This document shows, piece by piece, positions 15,321 to 24,149 of a stretch of DNA of 28,634 bases. The DNA is taken from NCBI GenBank assembly GCA_965247065.1, contig CBDFGN010000002.1, positions 1-28,634 of the forward strand, read 5' to 3'. The DNA is from CBDFGN01 sp965247065. Lineage in GTDB: Bacteria; Bacteroidota; Bacteroidia; Cytophagales; Cyclobacteriaceae. The stretch's first letter is position 1, and every line of letters begins with the position of its first letter. Position numbers and translations under genes: made by a program. Under the pieces are notes generated by a model that saw only the letters and a program-made list of their open reading frames with translations, had not been told where the DNA came from and did no database searches.

Positions 15321-15581
15321 ACCAATCGGGGTTTCAGGCAATGGATTTCAGAGCAATCCCTGAAAGCCCAGGCTTTGATTGGTCTGAAACCCTGTGGTTT
15401 ACTCCATTGCCGGGAACGAAGGGGTGGCATGTGCTCGAAGAGACATGAGCCGCACATGCGCGGCTTGACCAGGCTTTGGGGTTTTTTGAGCATGGTTGTG
15501 AAGTGAAAGGGTATATTCTTTGACAGGTGGGCAAAACTGCGGCTAATGGACTTGCTCAGAGCGCCCCCAAATGGGCCGTAA
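15321..15581. other. Non-coding stretch conserved with 7030-7260
   Basis: It shares ggtctgaaaccct, ggtttactccattgccggga, gacatgagccgca, a gccgc/gcggc hairpin, aagtgaaagggtatattctt and gcgcccccaaatgggccgta with the first cassette. Bases 15323-15385 also hold an inverted pair (gaccaatcgggg...tttgattggtc). No gene is supported. Confidence 0.5.
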
Positions 15582-16016
15582 TCAGAACAGTTTCAGAGCA
15601 CCCAGCAGCAGAGAAAGGGCAACAAACATGACACCGATCATCCAGCGGGTGTTTACGGCCTGGTCCCTGATCATCTTCTCCATCTGTCCGAAGCGTTCTC
15701 TGGTGGTTTCTTCCATCTGTCCGAAACGTTTGTCTACCTGGTCGAAACGCTGTTCCAGACGCTCAATATCCTGTCTGGTAGCCTTTTGCAACTGCTCAAT
15801 ATCCTGTCTGGTAGCCTTTTGCAACTGCTCAATATCCTGTCTGGTAGCCTTTTGCAACTGCTCAATATCCTGTCTGGTAGCCTTTTGCAACTGCTCAATA
15901 TCCTGTCTGGTAGCCAGCTGTTCTGTGATTTCGGCCAGGATCTGGGCCTGCTCTTCGGCCGTGGCAGGTTGCATGCCTGCTTTGATGAGCCGTTTGGAGA
16001 TGGTAAGGGTATTCAT
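15582..16016 (-). CDS. Coiled-coil protein with C-terminal membrane anchor, copy 3 (expanded repeats)
   Basis: From MNTLTISKRL the product is 144 residues. The N-terminal segment is nearly identical to copies 1 and 2. The coil holds four ATRQDIEQLQK units in a row, then ATRQDIERLEQRFDQVDKRF and MEETTRERFGQMEK. The end, MIRDQAVNTRW with a hydrophobic tail FVALSLLLGALKLF, matches copy 2 more than copy 1. An upstream ATG at 16133 would add 39 residues of low plausibility. The protein probably forms a parallel coiled-coil oligomer anchored in the membrane with its coil in the cytoplasm; this is inferred from sequence only. Confidence 0.75.
   Translation of the reverse strand: MNTLTISKRLIKAGMQPATAEEQAQILAEITEQLATRQDIEQLQKATRQDIEQLQKATRQDIEQLQKATRQDIEQLQKATRQDIERLEQRFDQVDKRFGQMEETTRERFGQMEKMIRDQAVNTRWMIGVMFVALSLLLGALKLF
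15761..15892. repeat. 33-bp tandem repeats inside the coiled-coil gene
   Basis: Four exact 33-base units start at 15761, 15794, 15827 and 15860 (gctcaatatcctgtctggta followed by gccttttgcaact), and a partial fifth follows. Each codes one 11-residue coil unit. Exact identity points to recent slippage; the copy number could also be affected by assembly. Confidence 0.92.
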
Positions 16017-16300
16017 CTTTGGGTTGTGAAGCCAGAGGCAAAGGTGGCAAAGAGCTGTGGGCTTTGCAAGTGTAGAATCACCCCACCAGTGGCGAGTCGA
16101 GCGACCAGATACCCTGGCCAGTGTGGCCGGCAATCATGGTGCCTTCCCGGTCTCTCCCAATGCCCCTGGTCAGTTTTAGCTAACCCCTGAATTTGTTCTG
16201 GCTCGTCCATGATGAATTTCAAGCCCACAAAAAAATTGATTCATATCCCAAATATCGGATTCTTGAGGAAATGAGTTTCACCACAAGAATAAAAAAATCT
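16017..16300. other. Cassette tail and gene-free stretch
   Basis: Bases 16017-16157 match 7576-7730, the 5' side of the first coiled-coil cassette. The remainder holds no supported gene; short open frames here lack recognisable protein features. Confidence 0.5.
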
Positions 16301-16309
16301 CCATCCCCT

Positions 16310-16434
16310 CTGGCCCAACCTGAAGGAAGGGCACAGCAATCCGGTGACGGCTGGTGCCTGAGGCGGAAACTGCGGCTGGTGCCTTGTTTCCGAAGGTAAG
16401 CAAGATGGAATCGGGCAGAGCCCGATTCTTTTTT
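16310..16434 (+). ncRNA. Candidate structured RNA ending in an intrinsic terminator
   Basis: Three hairpins follow in a row. GGCACAGC pairs with GCTGGTGCC with one bulge (about 16330-16358), CGGAAAC pairs with GTTTCCG (about 16364-16392), and the third is a perfect terminator stem. The motif cggctggtgcct occurs twice within 36 bases, once in each of the first two hairpins. I do not recognise a known riboswitch or RNA family. It lies 140 bases upstream of the mobilisation operon in the same direction. Confidence 0.4.
16408..16434 (+). terminator. Strong intrinsic terminator
   Basis: GAATCGGGC pairs perfectly with GCCCGATTC around an AGA loop and is followed by six T. It separates the upstream region from the mobilisation operon. 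Confidence 0.85.
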
Positions 16435-16462
16435 GTCAAGTTGCTGATTTTCAGCATAGTAA

Positions 16463-16527
16463 TACATTAGTAATGTAACAGTTTTTTTTAAAATTGTCAC
16501 ATTTTGTTAGTAAACCTCTTAAATTTG
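16463..16527 (+). promoter_or_regulatory. Probable mobilisation-operon promoter and palindrome
   Basis: TAAATTTG at 16520-16527 fits the TAnnTTTG -7 box, 50 bases before the start codon at 16577. Upstream, TACATTA-G-TAATGTA (16463-16477) is a perfect palindrome that could be an operator or part of oriT. A nick site cannot be placed from sequence. Confidence 0.45.
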
Positions 16528-16576
16528 AGATATATTACTTTTTAAGTGTTACAATGTTTCCTTTAAATTTCGCTGC

Positions 16577-17134
16577 ATGAGTCAATATGAAGTACTCCGC
16601 GTCAAACCTGAAGATAAGAAAACCTTCACGGATTTGACAGTAAAATTCAGACGAAAGCAAGTAGATCTGGCGGGCCAGATGATCCAATTTTTTGACCAGT
16701 CCGGCTATGATCCCCTGGCTGGAAGTTTTGAAACCCCGGCTGAGGAACTTAAGCAATTAAGGAACACGCTGGTATCGTTTATCAGGACCCAGGAGAAGAA
16801 TCACATCATCCCCATGTCGGAGAAAGTGGACAATCTGGTGCTTGTTCTGGCAGAGTTCATGAGAGATAACTCCCCTGGCATCATCGAGGACGAGAAACAG
16901 ACCGCAGCGACGGAGCAGGCCAGCGCCCCTGCTTCTGCTGTGATGGAGAAGGGCGTATCAAAAAAGGAATACGAAGATCTTTTGATCAGGTGTGAAAAAG
17001 CGGAGAAAAAGCTGAGTCGGATTGAACCTGATTTTGAGAGAATCAAGGCAGCAGTATCGTGGAAATCAACCGGGTTTGGCAAGGGTTATGTGCTTGAAAT
17101 CACAAAGGGTGAGTTTGAGGAAATTTTCACCTGA
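16577..17134 (+). CDS. BfmA/BtgA-family mobilisation accessory protein
   Basis: The 185-residue product begins VLRVKPEDKKTFTDLTVKFR, a ribbon-helix-helix-like start, and contains LKQLRNTLVSFIRTQEKNHI, the segment typical of BfmA/BtgA proteins of Bacteroides mobilisable plasmids. A Glu/Lys-rich coiled coil (EYEDLLIRCEKAEKKLSRIE) and a conserved-looking end (WKSTGFGKGYVLEITKGEFE) follow. These proteins help the relaxase at oriT. It is 9 bases ahead of the relaxase gene, in the usual BfmA-relaxase order. Confidence 0.75.
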   Translation: MSQYEVLRVKPEDKKTFTDLTVKFRRKQVDLAGQMIQFFDQSGYDPLAGSFETPAEELKQLRNTLVSFIRTQEKNHIIPMSEKVDNLVLVLAEFMRDNSPGIIEDEKQTAATEQASAPASAVMEKGVSKKEYEDLLIRCEKAEKKLSRIEPDFERIKAAVSWKSTGFGKGYVLEITKGEFEEIFT

Positions 17135-17143
17135 TCGGCCGGC

Positions 17144-18301
17144 ATGTATGTGAAGATCCACAAGCCCGATGATTACTTTGGAAACCGGGGAAGCTCCGGT
17201 CAATTGATTGCCTACCTGGAAAAAGAAAACCCGGGAAAGGAGGCTGTGGAACAGGAGCAATTTTTTGACCATTATCAGGACCAGGTGCCGGCACACAAAG
17301 CCGAACTGATCCTGGACACCAACCACAAAGGGCTATCGGCAGATGACTCAAAATTTCACATGGTGACTCTCAATCCGAGTGAAAAGGAACTGGAGTTCCT
17401 GGGGGACAAACCGGCGGGCACCGAGGGGGCTGCCTCCAATGAATTGCTCCGGGAATATACCCGGGCTGTGATGGATCAATACGCCGAAAGTTTCAATCGA
17501 AAAATTGATGGGCGGCCATTGGAAGGCGGAGACCTGGTGTACTTTGCCAAAATCGAAAACGAGCGCACGTACAAACCACAGGAAATACAGTACAAGGAAT
17601 CCTATTCTCATAACCAGGGGATCCGCAAAGAGATCACAAAATTGAAAAGGGAGCTGAGAGAACAGTCCGATATCACCGGTAGAAGCAAAGCCCGGATTGA
17701 AAAAAAGATAAGTGTACTTGAGGGGCAATACCAGAGAGACAAGGGGGGTGTAGTGATTCTGCCCGGGAATGCGAAAAAAGGACTAAATACCCACGTTCAC
17801 GTGGTGGTTAGCCGGCGTGACAAGCAGCAAAGATTGAAACTTTCTCCCCTGGCCAATTCGCGTGGAAGCCAGAATAAACTGAACGGGAAAAATGTGCAAA
17901 TAGGGTTCAATCGCAGCGAGTTTGTGAATAAGGCAGAGAGAATATTTGACAAGAAATTTGCTTATGATCGTGCGTTGCAGGAATCTTATCAATATCGCCA
18001 TGCGAAAGTGCACGATGCTGAGAAATATCTAAAGGCGCTGATCAATGCACCCACCGACCCCAGGCAAATAGCAAGAAGACTGGTCGGGCAAATGGCTGTC
18101 AGAGGAGAGGTGCAACGGATTTTGAATACACCGACCAATGCCAGGCAGTTGAGAAACAGGATTATTTCGAAAGCTGTGGATAATGTGGCCGGGATGATCA
18201 CCTCGGGGGCCCACCCTGCCGGGATCCCTGCCACTATTATCAAAAAGGGAATTATAAAAGCGGTTGATGCGGTGGTCAAGGTCGCTGAGTTGGGGTTTTG
18301 A
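17144..18301 (+). CDS. DUF5712/BtgB-type relaxase (mobilisation protein)
   Basis: The 385-residue product starts MYVKIHKPDDYFGNRGSSGQ + LIAYLEKEN and continues with DDSKFHMVTLNPSEKELEFL, typical of Bacteroidota BtgB/MobB-type relaxases. The metal-binding HUH-type motif is NTHVHVVVSRRD (His217, His219), after a coiled-coil insertion at about 160-200. N-terminal tyrosines (Y11, Y24) are candidates for the nicking residue. The C-terminal ~100 residues are basic and end in a hydrophobic stretch. The gene is intact. It converges with traB, 12 bases away. Confidence 0.85.
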   Translation: MYVKIHKPDDYFGNRGSSGQLIAYLEKENPGKEAVEQEQFFDHYQDQVPAHKAELILDTNHKGLSADDSKFHMVTLNPSEKELEFLGDKPAGTEGAASNELLREYTRAVMDQYAESFNRKIDGRPLEGGDLVYFAKIENERTYKPQEIQYKESYSHNQGIRKEITKLKRELREQSDITGRSKARIEKKISVLEGQYQRDKGGVVILPGNAKKGLNTHVHVVVSRRDKQQRLKLSPLANSRGSQNKLNGKNVQIGFNRSEFVNKAERIFDKKFAYDRALQESYQYRHAKVHDAEKYLKALINAPTDPRQIARRLVGQMAVRGEVQRILNTPTNARQLRNRIISKAVDNVAGMITSGAHPAGIPATIIKKGIIKAVDAVVKVAELGF

Positions 18302-18313
18302 ACTACCCATTTG

Positions 18314-18742
18314 TCAAATCAGGTTTTCCCTTTTCGCTTCATTAGCGGCGAATAACTCTTTGATCTCCTTGTGATGATCTGTCACCACTTTATGCAGGAT
18401 TGCGGTGACCAGGTGATAATGACTAATACCCAATGCCTTTGCCATGTCACTGGTATACCTTACGATCCCGGCAGGGATCCCAATCGATGACAGCTTCTTT
18501 CCTTGGAAAAATTTACCCTTGTCAAGATTTTCTGCATGATGCACGAAATCCAGAAGTGAACCTTGAGGGGTTTTTTTCTCATGAGGCCGGGGTTTTCGCT
18601 CACGCGGTTTGCTGGCTGACTGCTGGCTGATCGTTTTAGCTGGTTTTTTCTCCATATCCTTGAAAGGGTCGTCCCCTGCTTCAAGACCAAGACCCTCAAA
18701 TTCCTTGAGAGACTCTTGCGACAAAGTGTTTTTTTTCGCCAT
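18314..18742 (-). CDS. TraB-like DUF3408 conjugation protein
   Basis: The 142-residue product has a basic, disordered N-terminal half (KPRERKPRPHEKKTPQG) and a C-terminal domain, IGIPAGIVRYTSDMAKALGI + SHYHLVTAILHKVVTDHHKE, which fits DUF3408 proteins found next to TraA in Bacteroides conjugative elements. It starts 2 bases after the traA stop, so the two genes form an operon. Such proteins probably act as DNA-binding partners of TraA; the exact role is not established. Confidence 0.75.
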   Translation of the reverse strand: MAKKNTLSQESLKEFEGLGLEAGDDPFKDMEKKPAKTISQQSASKPRERKPRPHEKKTPQGSLLDFVHHAENLDKGKFFQGKKLSSIGIPAGIVRYTSDMAKALGISHYHLVTAILHKVVTDHHKEIKELFAANEAKRENLI

Positions 18743-18744
18743 GA

Positions 18745-19473
18745 TTACTTTTTTATTAACCAGCGGACCATAGTACTAATGTTTTTTTCTGCATCATCAA
18801 AGGGAACGACGGTAGAGCGGGCCCGGGACATGGTTGCAGGGCGGTAGCCTACCTTCAACAGGGTACCTGCAAGTTCAGGATCTGTATGCCTTTGATCATA
18901 TTGTAATTTCTCCAGATCAGGATTGACTTCTGAAAAAAACCGTTCATGCCCACTATCATAAAGAAGCCTGTTGAAATTTGTATTGGAAAACCGGTTCAGG
19001 AACCAGGCACTTGTAATCCTGAGCCGGTAACAGGCTTTCACATAGGTCATGGTCGAGCGGATATCAGGTTTGTCAGCGACGACAGGTATAAGCGTTCTAT
19101 CCAGGGTCTCAAGCACCTCTGCTTGTGAATCATCAATCCTTCCGGGAAATTCCAGAAAAACATAATTGAAGTTTTTTTCGAGGTCTTCATAATTGTCGAG
19201 ATATTTCCGATAGCTCCAGCAATAAACAGGGTACAGTTTCTTCCCCCTTTCCTGGTAGTCGGAGGGGAACATAGTTTTGAATTTCCCGATTTTTTCTTTG
19301 TTCCGCAGTTCTTCCTGGCGTTCGAACATCGTTGACTTCTGCTCATCAAAATCAACGATACACAGTTTCACTTTTTTGGCGAACACAAGATGAAAGAGCA
19401 AGGTAGCGCACATGCATGAAAAAGTGCTTTTACCTACTCCGCCTTTCCGATTGGAAACAGATAATACTTTCAA
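18745..19473 (-). CDS. traA: TraA-like ParA-family ATPase (complete reading)
   Basis: The complete 242-residue product has the deviant Walker A KGGVGKST (10-17), VDFDEQKST (40-48), FLEFPGRID (switch II-like, about 106) and a C-terminal half ending GYRPATMSRARSTVVPFDDA and MVRWLIKK. The length and the pairing with a DUF3408 gene identify it as the TraA of Bacteroidota elements. On a plasmid with no other ParA it might also serve in partition, which is inference. Confidence 0.88.
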   Translation of the reverse strand: MKVLSVSNRKGGVGKSTFSCMCATLLFHLVFAKKVKLCIVDFDEQKSTMFERQEELRNKEKIGKFKTMFPSDYQERGKKLYPVYCWSYRKYLDNYEDLEKNFNYVFLEFPGRIDDSQAEVLETLDRTLIPVVADKPDIRSTMTYVKACYRLRITSAWFLNRFSNTNFNRLLYDSGHERFFSEVNPDLEKLQYDQRHTDPELAGTLLKVGYRPATMSRARSTVVPFDDAEKNISTMVRWLIKK

Positions 19474-19486
19474 TTCCTGAAGAATT

Positions 19487-19524
19487 TATCTATATATATA
19501 TATATAGATATATGTACAAACATA
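19487..19524 (-). promoter_or_regulatory. traA promoter and AT palindrome (second reading)
   Basis: TATGTTTG and TATC-(TA)8-GATA lie as at 534-571, here upstream of the complete traA. Confidence 0.5.
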
Positions 19525-19688
19525 TTTTTTTACAAGTTGAATCATTTATATGTATAAATATATGCAAAACATTTTTTTATAAACTATAAAAAAACACCCG
19601 GAAATCAGGGAAGCCGAAGAACGCAGAAAGAAAAGAAGGAAATTATGCTGGAGGATCGATCTTTTTTTAATGATGAGGATCCCGCCTG

Positions 19689-20961
19689 ATCCGGACCCAT
19701 TTCAGCGTGCTGTTTTTTGGTGAATCCGAAGAAGAATTCAAAAAAAACGACAACGAAATATCCAAGCAGTTCCGGGAAATGGATATCATGCCCTATTTCC
19801 CAACGGGAAACAACCTGGCCAACATCTACAACAATTCATTTTTCTGTCATGTTTCAAATCTGAATTCTGCCAACACATTCATTTGTGATCTGCAGGTGGC
19901 CAGCTGCCTGATATCCAATGTATCAAATTACCGTGCCGATCGGGAAGGAGTAATTTTCAACGATCGTTTGTTCAACATACCGGTCAAAAAGGACATCTGG
20001 GATGCGGGGAAAAGACGCATCAAAGCCAGAAATTTTTTCATCATTGCGCCCACCGGCGAAGGAAAATCCTTTCTGGCCCTGCACATCTTCCGGCAGCTGC
20101 TTGACCAGGGATACCATGTGTTGATCAATGACCTGGGAGGATCCTATGAAAAGCTCTCACTGCTATACAAGGATGTTTTCCCTATACCTGAAATACAAAC
20201 AGGGAGAAGCTCTGGGCATCAATCCGTTTTACCTGTCCGGCGAAGAAACTCCGGACGCAGTAAAACCCAACCAGCTGGTCGAGTTCAACCGGACCCTGTG
20301 GAAACGGGACAAGGCCATCGAGGAAGATGAAGCGGTTTCCCTGAGAAAAGTTTTGAAGTACTATTATGAAAAGAAAAGTGATGGCCACAGCTTTTGCGAT
20401 TTTTACCGTTTTGTTCACCACCTGCACCAGGACCGATTACTGGACAGCCACCTGGACATCGAGTCTCAATTCTTCAATGTCAAGGAATTCCTTCACAATT
20501 GCTCGGAGTTCATTGATGGAGGAACCTACAGCTTTCTGTTTCCCGAAGACCAGGAAAAAGTTCAATATTGACCTGGAGGGAAAACGACTGGTCATTTTTG
20601 AACTGGACGAGGCCAAGGATGACCCGCTGCTGATATCAGTGCTTCTCAGCATCAGCGCAGATATTGATCAAAGACTGATCTGGAAGGACAAGACAAAAAG
20701 GGGATACATCTTCTATGACGAATTCGCCAAACAGCTCAAGTTCCCCAATGTGCTCACGTCGGTGGAATACAAGTTCCAGGCCATCAGGAAACAGAATGCC
20801 GGAATTGGAATAGTGATCCAGACGCCCACACAGCTGCCGGAAAACAGTACCGCGGCCAGCATCATAGACAATACCCAGGTGTTTTACGTACTAAGGAAAA
20901 CGAAAAGATTATGGAGCACTATAAGCAAATCGGTGATATGGAAAGGGCTATAAAAAAATAG
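19689..20961 (+). pseudogene. traG: TraG/VirB4 ATPase remnant (second reading)
   Basis: Same sequence, Walker A motif (APTGEGKSF) and frame changes as at 736-2008. That the shifts appear in both readings shows only that they came from one consensus. Confidence 0.75.
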
Positions 20962-21163
20962 GCTAAGAGCCAGGACAGAAAGCCATTATATCCCGAAGCT
21001 TAAAGGATTGGGTTTCACGGGCTTATCCATAAGGGAAGATCGTAACCTTTAAACTTTAAAGAAAGTAGATTTATATTTGCCGCAAAGGATTATCCGAACC
21101 CTAGCGTTTCACTTTTATAAGGGCCCACTAGAAATCATTTAATGGGCTTTTTTAATCATTTAA

Positions 21164-22159
21164 ATGAGGTTATTGAATGTATTTTTCCTAATCCCCATCT
21201 CCGTTGCTTATGCACAGAAGGAGGCTAATGTCTGGTACTTCGGAAACCAGGCCGGGTTGGATTTTAATGTTGTTCCTCCAAAGACATTACTTGACGGTGC
21301 TTTGGTCTCCAACGAAGCATCTGCAATAATGTCAAACCAGAAGGGTGAACTATTATTCTATACCAATGGAGAAACGGTATGGAGCAAAAATCATCTGGTA
21401 GTATCCAATGGCTCTGATTTGGGCGGAAATAATTCCTCCCAACAAGGAGCCATCATAGTCCCCAAGCCAGGCAGTAGCAATCTTTACTATATCTTCACCA
21501 CTGGTGCTTTTGAAGGAGGGTCCGACAACGGATTAATGTACTCATTGGTAGATATCAATCTCAATAATGGAGATGGTGAAATTACACAGAAGAACGTCCA
21601 GCTACACACCCCAAGTTCCGAGAGTTTAGATGCCGTAGGCTCCTGTCGGCAGGGTGAAAGTGATTTCTATTGGGTGGTTGCCGGCAAAAAAGACGAAAGC
21701 GATGCATTGTTTGCGTATCAAATAGATCAAAATGGGGTAAATCCCAATCCGGTTGTTTCTATCTTTCAGAATAGAGGTGAGGTGAATTATTTCAAGTTTT
21801 CACCTTCAGCCAATAAGGTTGCCTTTGTAGACAGGGACTTTCGAAGCGATGCGGAGCAGGCTATGCTAGTTATAGGAGATTTTGACTTTGAAACAGGCAT
21901 GATCTCTAATTTCAAGTATATCGATATCCAACCTAATTTCGTCTTTAATCAACTCGAGTTTTCAGGTGATGGCAGCTTCCTGTATGTGACCAGTGAGGGA
22001 AGTATTCTACAATTTAATGTGTCATCCGAGGTGGGTATTCCATCTTCATCGGTCGAGGTGGTTGATCCAATCCTTGGGGATCTACAATTGGCTCCTGATG
22101 GTAAGATATATGTTGTAACAGGATTCGGTGAGTTCTTATCCGTCATTCGAGGACCCTAA
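21164..22159 (+). CDS. T9SS cargo protein, beta-propeller part (second reading)
   Basis: Identical to 2211-3206, including the early stop after SVIRGP. See that entry for domains. Confidence 0.8.
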   Translation: MRLLNVFFLIPISVAYAQKEANVWYFGNQAGLDFNVVPPKTLLDGALVSNEASAIMSNQKGELLFYTNGETVWSKNHLVVSNGSDLGGNNSSQQGAIIVPKPGSSNLYYIFTTGAFEGGSDNGLMYSLVDINLNNGDGEITQKNVQLHTPSSESLDAVGSCRQGESDFYWVVAGKKDESDALFAYQIDQNGVNPNPVVSIFQNRGEVNYFKFSPSANKVAFVDRDFRSDAEQAMLVIGDFDFETGMISNFKYIDIQPNFVFNQLEFSGDGSFLYVTSEGSILQFNVSSEVGIPSSSVEVVDPILGDLQLAPDGKIYVVTGFGEFLSVIRGP

Positions 22160-23834
22160 CCAACTGGGGCTTGCTGGAAACTTCAAAGCGGATGCAATAT
22201 TTCTGGGTGGACTGACCGTGAATCTCGGGCTGCCGAAATTTATCTCAAGCTTTTTATACAATGGGATAACAGTCAATGCCGGAGCCGATACCACAATATG
22301 TTCGGATCAATCGATTATCCTGGGAGCAACTCCTCAGCCGGGGATATCCTACCAGTGGGATCCCATGGATCATTTGAGCGACCCACAATCGGCACAGCCA
22401 GTATTTCAATTCAATAACTTAACAGGTGAAAATCAAGAGTTCCATTTTTTCGCAACCGCCTTCAACCAGTTTTGTAGTAAGCAGGATTCTGTAACCATAG
22501 TAGTTTATCCCGGGCAAGAAAAGTCAATAAGTGGAAGCAGATCGGTATGTCCGGGAGTTGAAGAAGTTGATTACTGGGTTAACCCAACAACGGGCTTCAA
22601 TTACGAATGGACCGTGAATGGTGGTGAAATGGTTGGTGAAAAAACCGGTCACGCCATACAGGTTAACTGGGGACCAACTAATCCGGATGCATACGTTCAA
22701 GTCATAACCGCAAATGAATTTGGTTGTCCTCAAGATAGCATTCACTTCGATGTTAGAATAAATGTTGAACTAGAAACAGAGATCCCAAACGGCATAGATG
22801 AAGTCTGCTCTAATTTGGCTAATAATAATCTCTATTCTATAATAAAAACGAACGGGTCTGTATATCACTGGGGTGTAGATGGAGGTCAAATCTTAACCGG
22901 GCAGGGCACAAACGAAGTGGTGGTTGACTGGGAAGGATTGGGAAAAAAGAAGATTTGGGTCCAGGAAGAAAGCATAACGATAGATACAGTGTGCCATGGT
23001 GTATCGGATACCTTAGAAATCTTGGTTTTCCTGGATTCAACTGAGATCAATATAGACTACGTGAGTATTGATGGAGATTTTGTAGACATCATATGGGACT
23101 ATAAAAACGTTGAAGGTTTATCGGATGAAATAGAAGTTCTCAGGAGCACCGCAAACGTCGATGACTGGCAAGTTGTGGCGACAATTCCTAAGGAATCTAC
23201 ATCCTTCCGGGATAATCCAGCCACCGATCAGGAGGCGATTATTAAATACAGGATTCAAGGCACTAGCTCTTGTGAACAAGAAATTCGTTCCACCCCCCAC
23301 AATACTATTTTACTTGATGGTGAAAATGATGAGGAGAAGAATAGTATCTATTTGGAGTGGAATCCATACAAAAATTGGCGCCATGGAGTAAAGTACTATG
23401 AGATTTGGAGAAACCTGGATGATCAAGTTGATAACAAGAAAATTAAATCAACTGGTCCAGATGTTACCGCATTATCCTTGAGCAACGCCCTGGATGGTTT
23501 TGTTCATCGGTTTCGAATCAAAGCCGTTGAAGAGTTAACCAATCATGCCTCGTGGTCAAATGAAGCAGTCATTTCCTTCGATCATGAGATAATGATCCCG
23601 AATGTCATTACTCCCAATGGCGATGACATAAATGACACGTTTGAAATACAAGATTTGGAGGCTTATGAAGAAAACTTGTTGAAAATCTTCAACCGTTATG
23701 GTGACCTGGTTTTTACCCAGAGGAATTATCGAAGTGGTTGGAGCGGGGCTGGCCTGTCTCCAGGGGTCTACTACTATGAATTTCTGCTCGACTTACAACA
23801 GAGACTTCATGGTTGGCTTCAAATCATAAGATAG
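22128..23834 (+). CDS. T9SS cargo protein, PKD/FN3/type B sorting part (second reading)
   Basis: Identical to 3175-4881, with the same C-terminal sorting domain. Confidence 0.8.
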   Translation: MSSYPSFEDPNQLGLAGNFKADAIFLGGLTVNLGLPKFISSFLYNGITVNAGADTTICSDQSIILGATPQPGISYQWDPMDHLSDPQSAQPVFQFNNLTGENQEFHFFATAFNQFCSKQDSVTIVVYPGQEKSISGSRSVCPGVEEVDYWVNPTTGFNYEWTVNGGEMVGEKTGHAIQVNWGPTNPDAYVQVITANEFGCPQDSIHFDVRINVELETEIPNGIDEVCSNLANNNLYSIIKTNGSVYHWGVDGGQILTGQGTNEVVVDWEGLGKKKIWVQEESITIDTVCHGVSDTLEILVFLDSTEINIDYVSIDGDFVDIIWDYKNVEGLSDEIEVLRSTANVDDWQVVATIPKESTSFRDNPATDQEAIIKYRIQGTSSCEQEIRSTPHNTILLDGENDEEKNSIYLEWNPYKNWRHGVKYYEIWRNLDDQVDNKKIKSTGPDVTALSLSNALDGFVHRFRIKAVEELTNHASWSNEAVISFDHEIMIPNVITPNGDDINDTFEIQDLEAYEENLLKIFNRYGDLVFTQRNYRSGWSGAGLSPGVYYYEFLLDLQQRLHGWLQIIR

Positions 23835-24149
23835 AACTGACTTTTCTGGTCTCTGTGTCGCTATGAAAGCGATTATTTTCTTTTTGATCCTATGTCCTTC
23901 CATTGCGCGCACATCGGGAAAATCGGTCGCCTCGAGGTTTTCATTCCAGTTCACCCCACATCCGCCAACAAGAGATGGAATCAGTGTGGAATCCACATCG
24001 GGAATGATTTCATCAGTTTGATCGTCTGTTGTTTGCTTAAGGGTGAGGGTTTTTTGTGGGTAGCTTTCGGGGAATTCTTGCAGGTGCGAGGGGCCTACCA
24101 TCAGGGCCACTGACAGAAATACAGAAAGGTTGAAAAACTTTTTATTCAT
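23793..24149 (-). CDS. Small secreted protein coupled to rep1 (second reading)
   Basis: Identical to 4840-5196, with the same ATGAATAA overlap with rep1. Confidence 0.5.
   Translation of the reverse strand: MNKKFFNLSVFLSVALMVGPSHLQEFPESYPQKTLTLKQTTDDQTDEIIPDVDSTLIPSLVGGCGVNWNENLEATDFPDVRAMEGHRIKKKIIAFIATQRPEKSVLSYDLKPTMKSLL

Noticed and set aside
15761..15892. CRISPR-like or iteron repeats
   Set aside because: The 33-bp units are in frame within a coding gene and each encodes one 11-residue coil unit.
16310..16434. Cobalamin or TPP riboswitch
   Set aside because: The conserved boxes of these classes are not present, and the next gene is a mobilisation protein.
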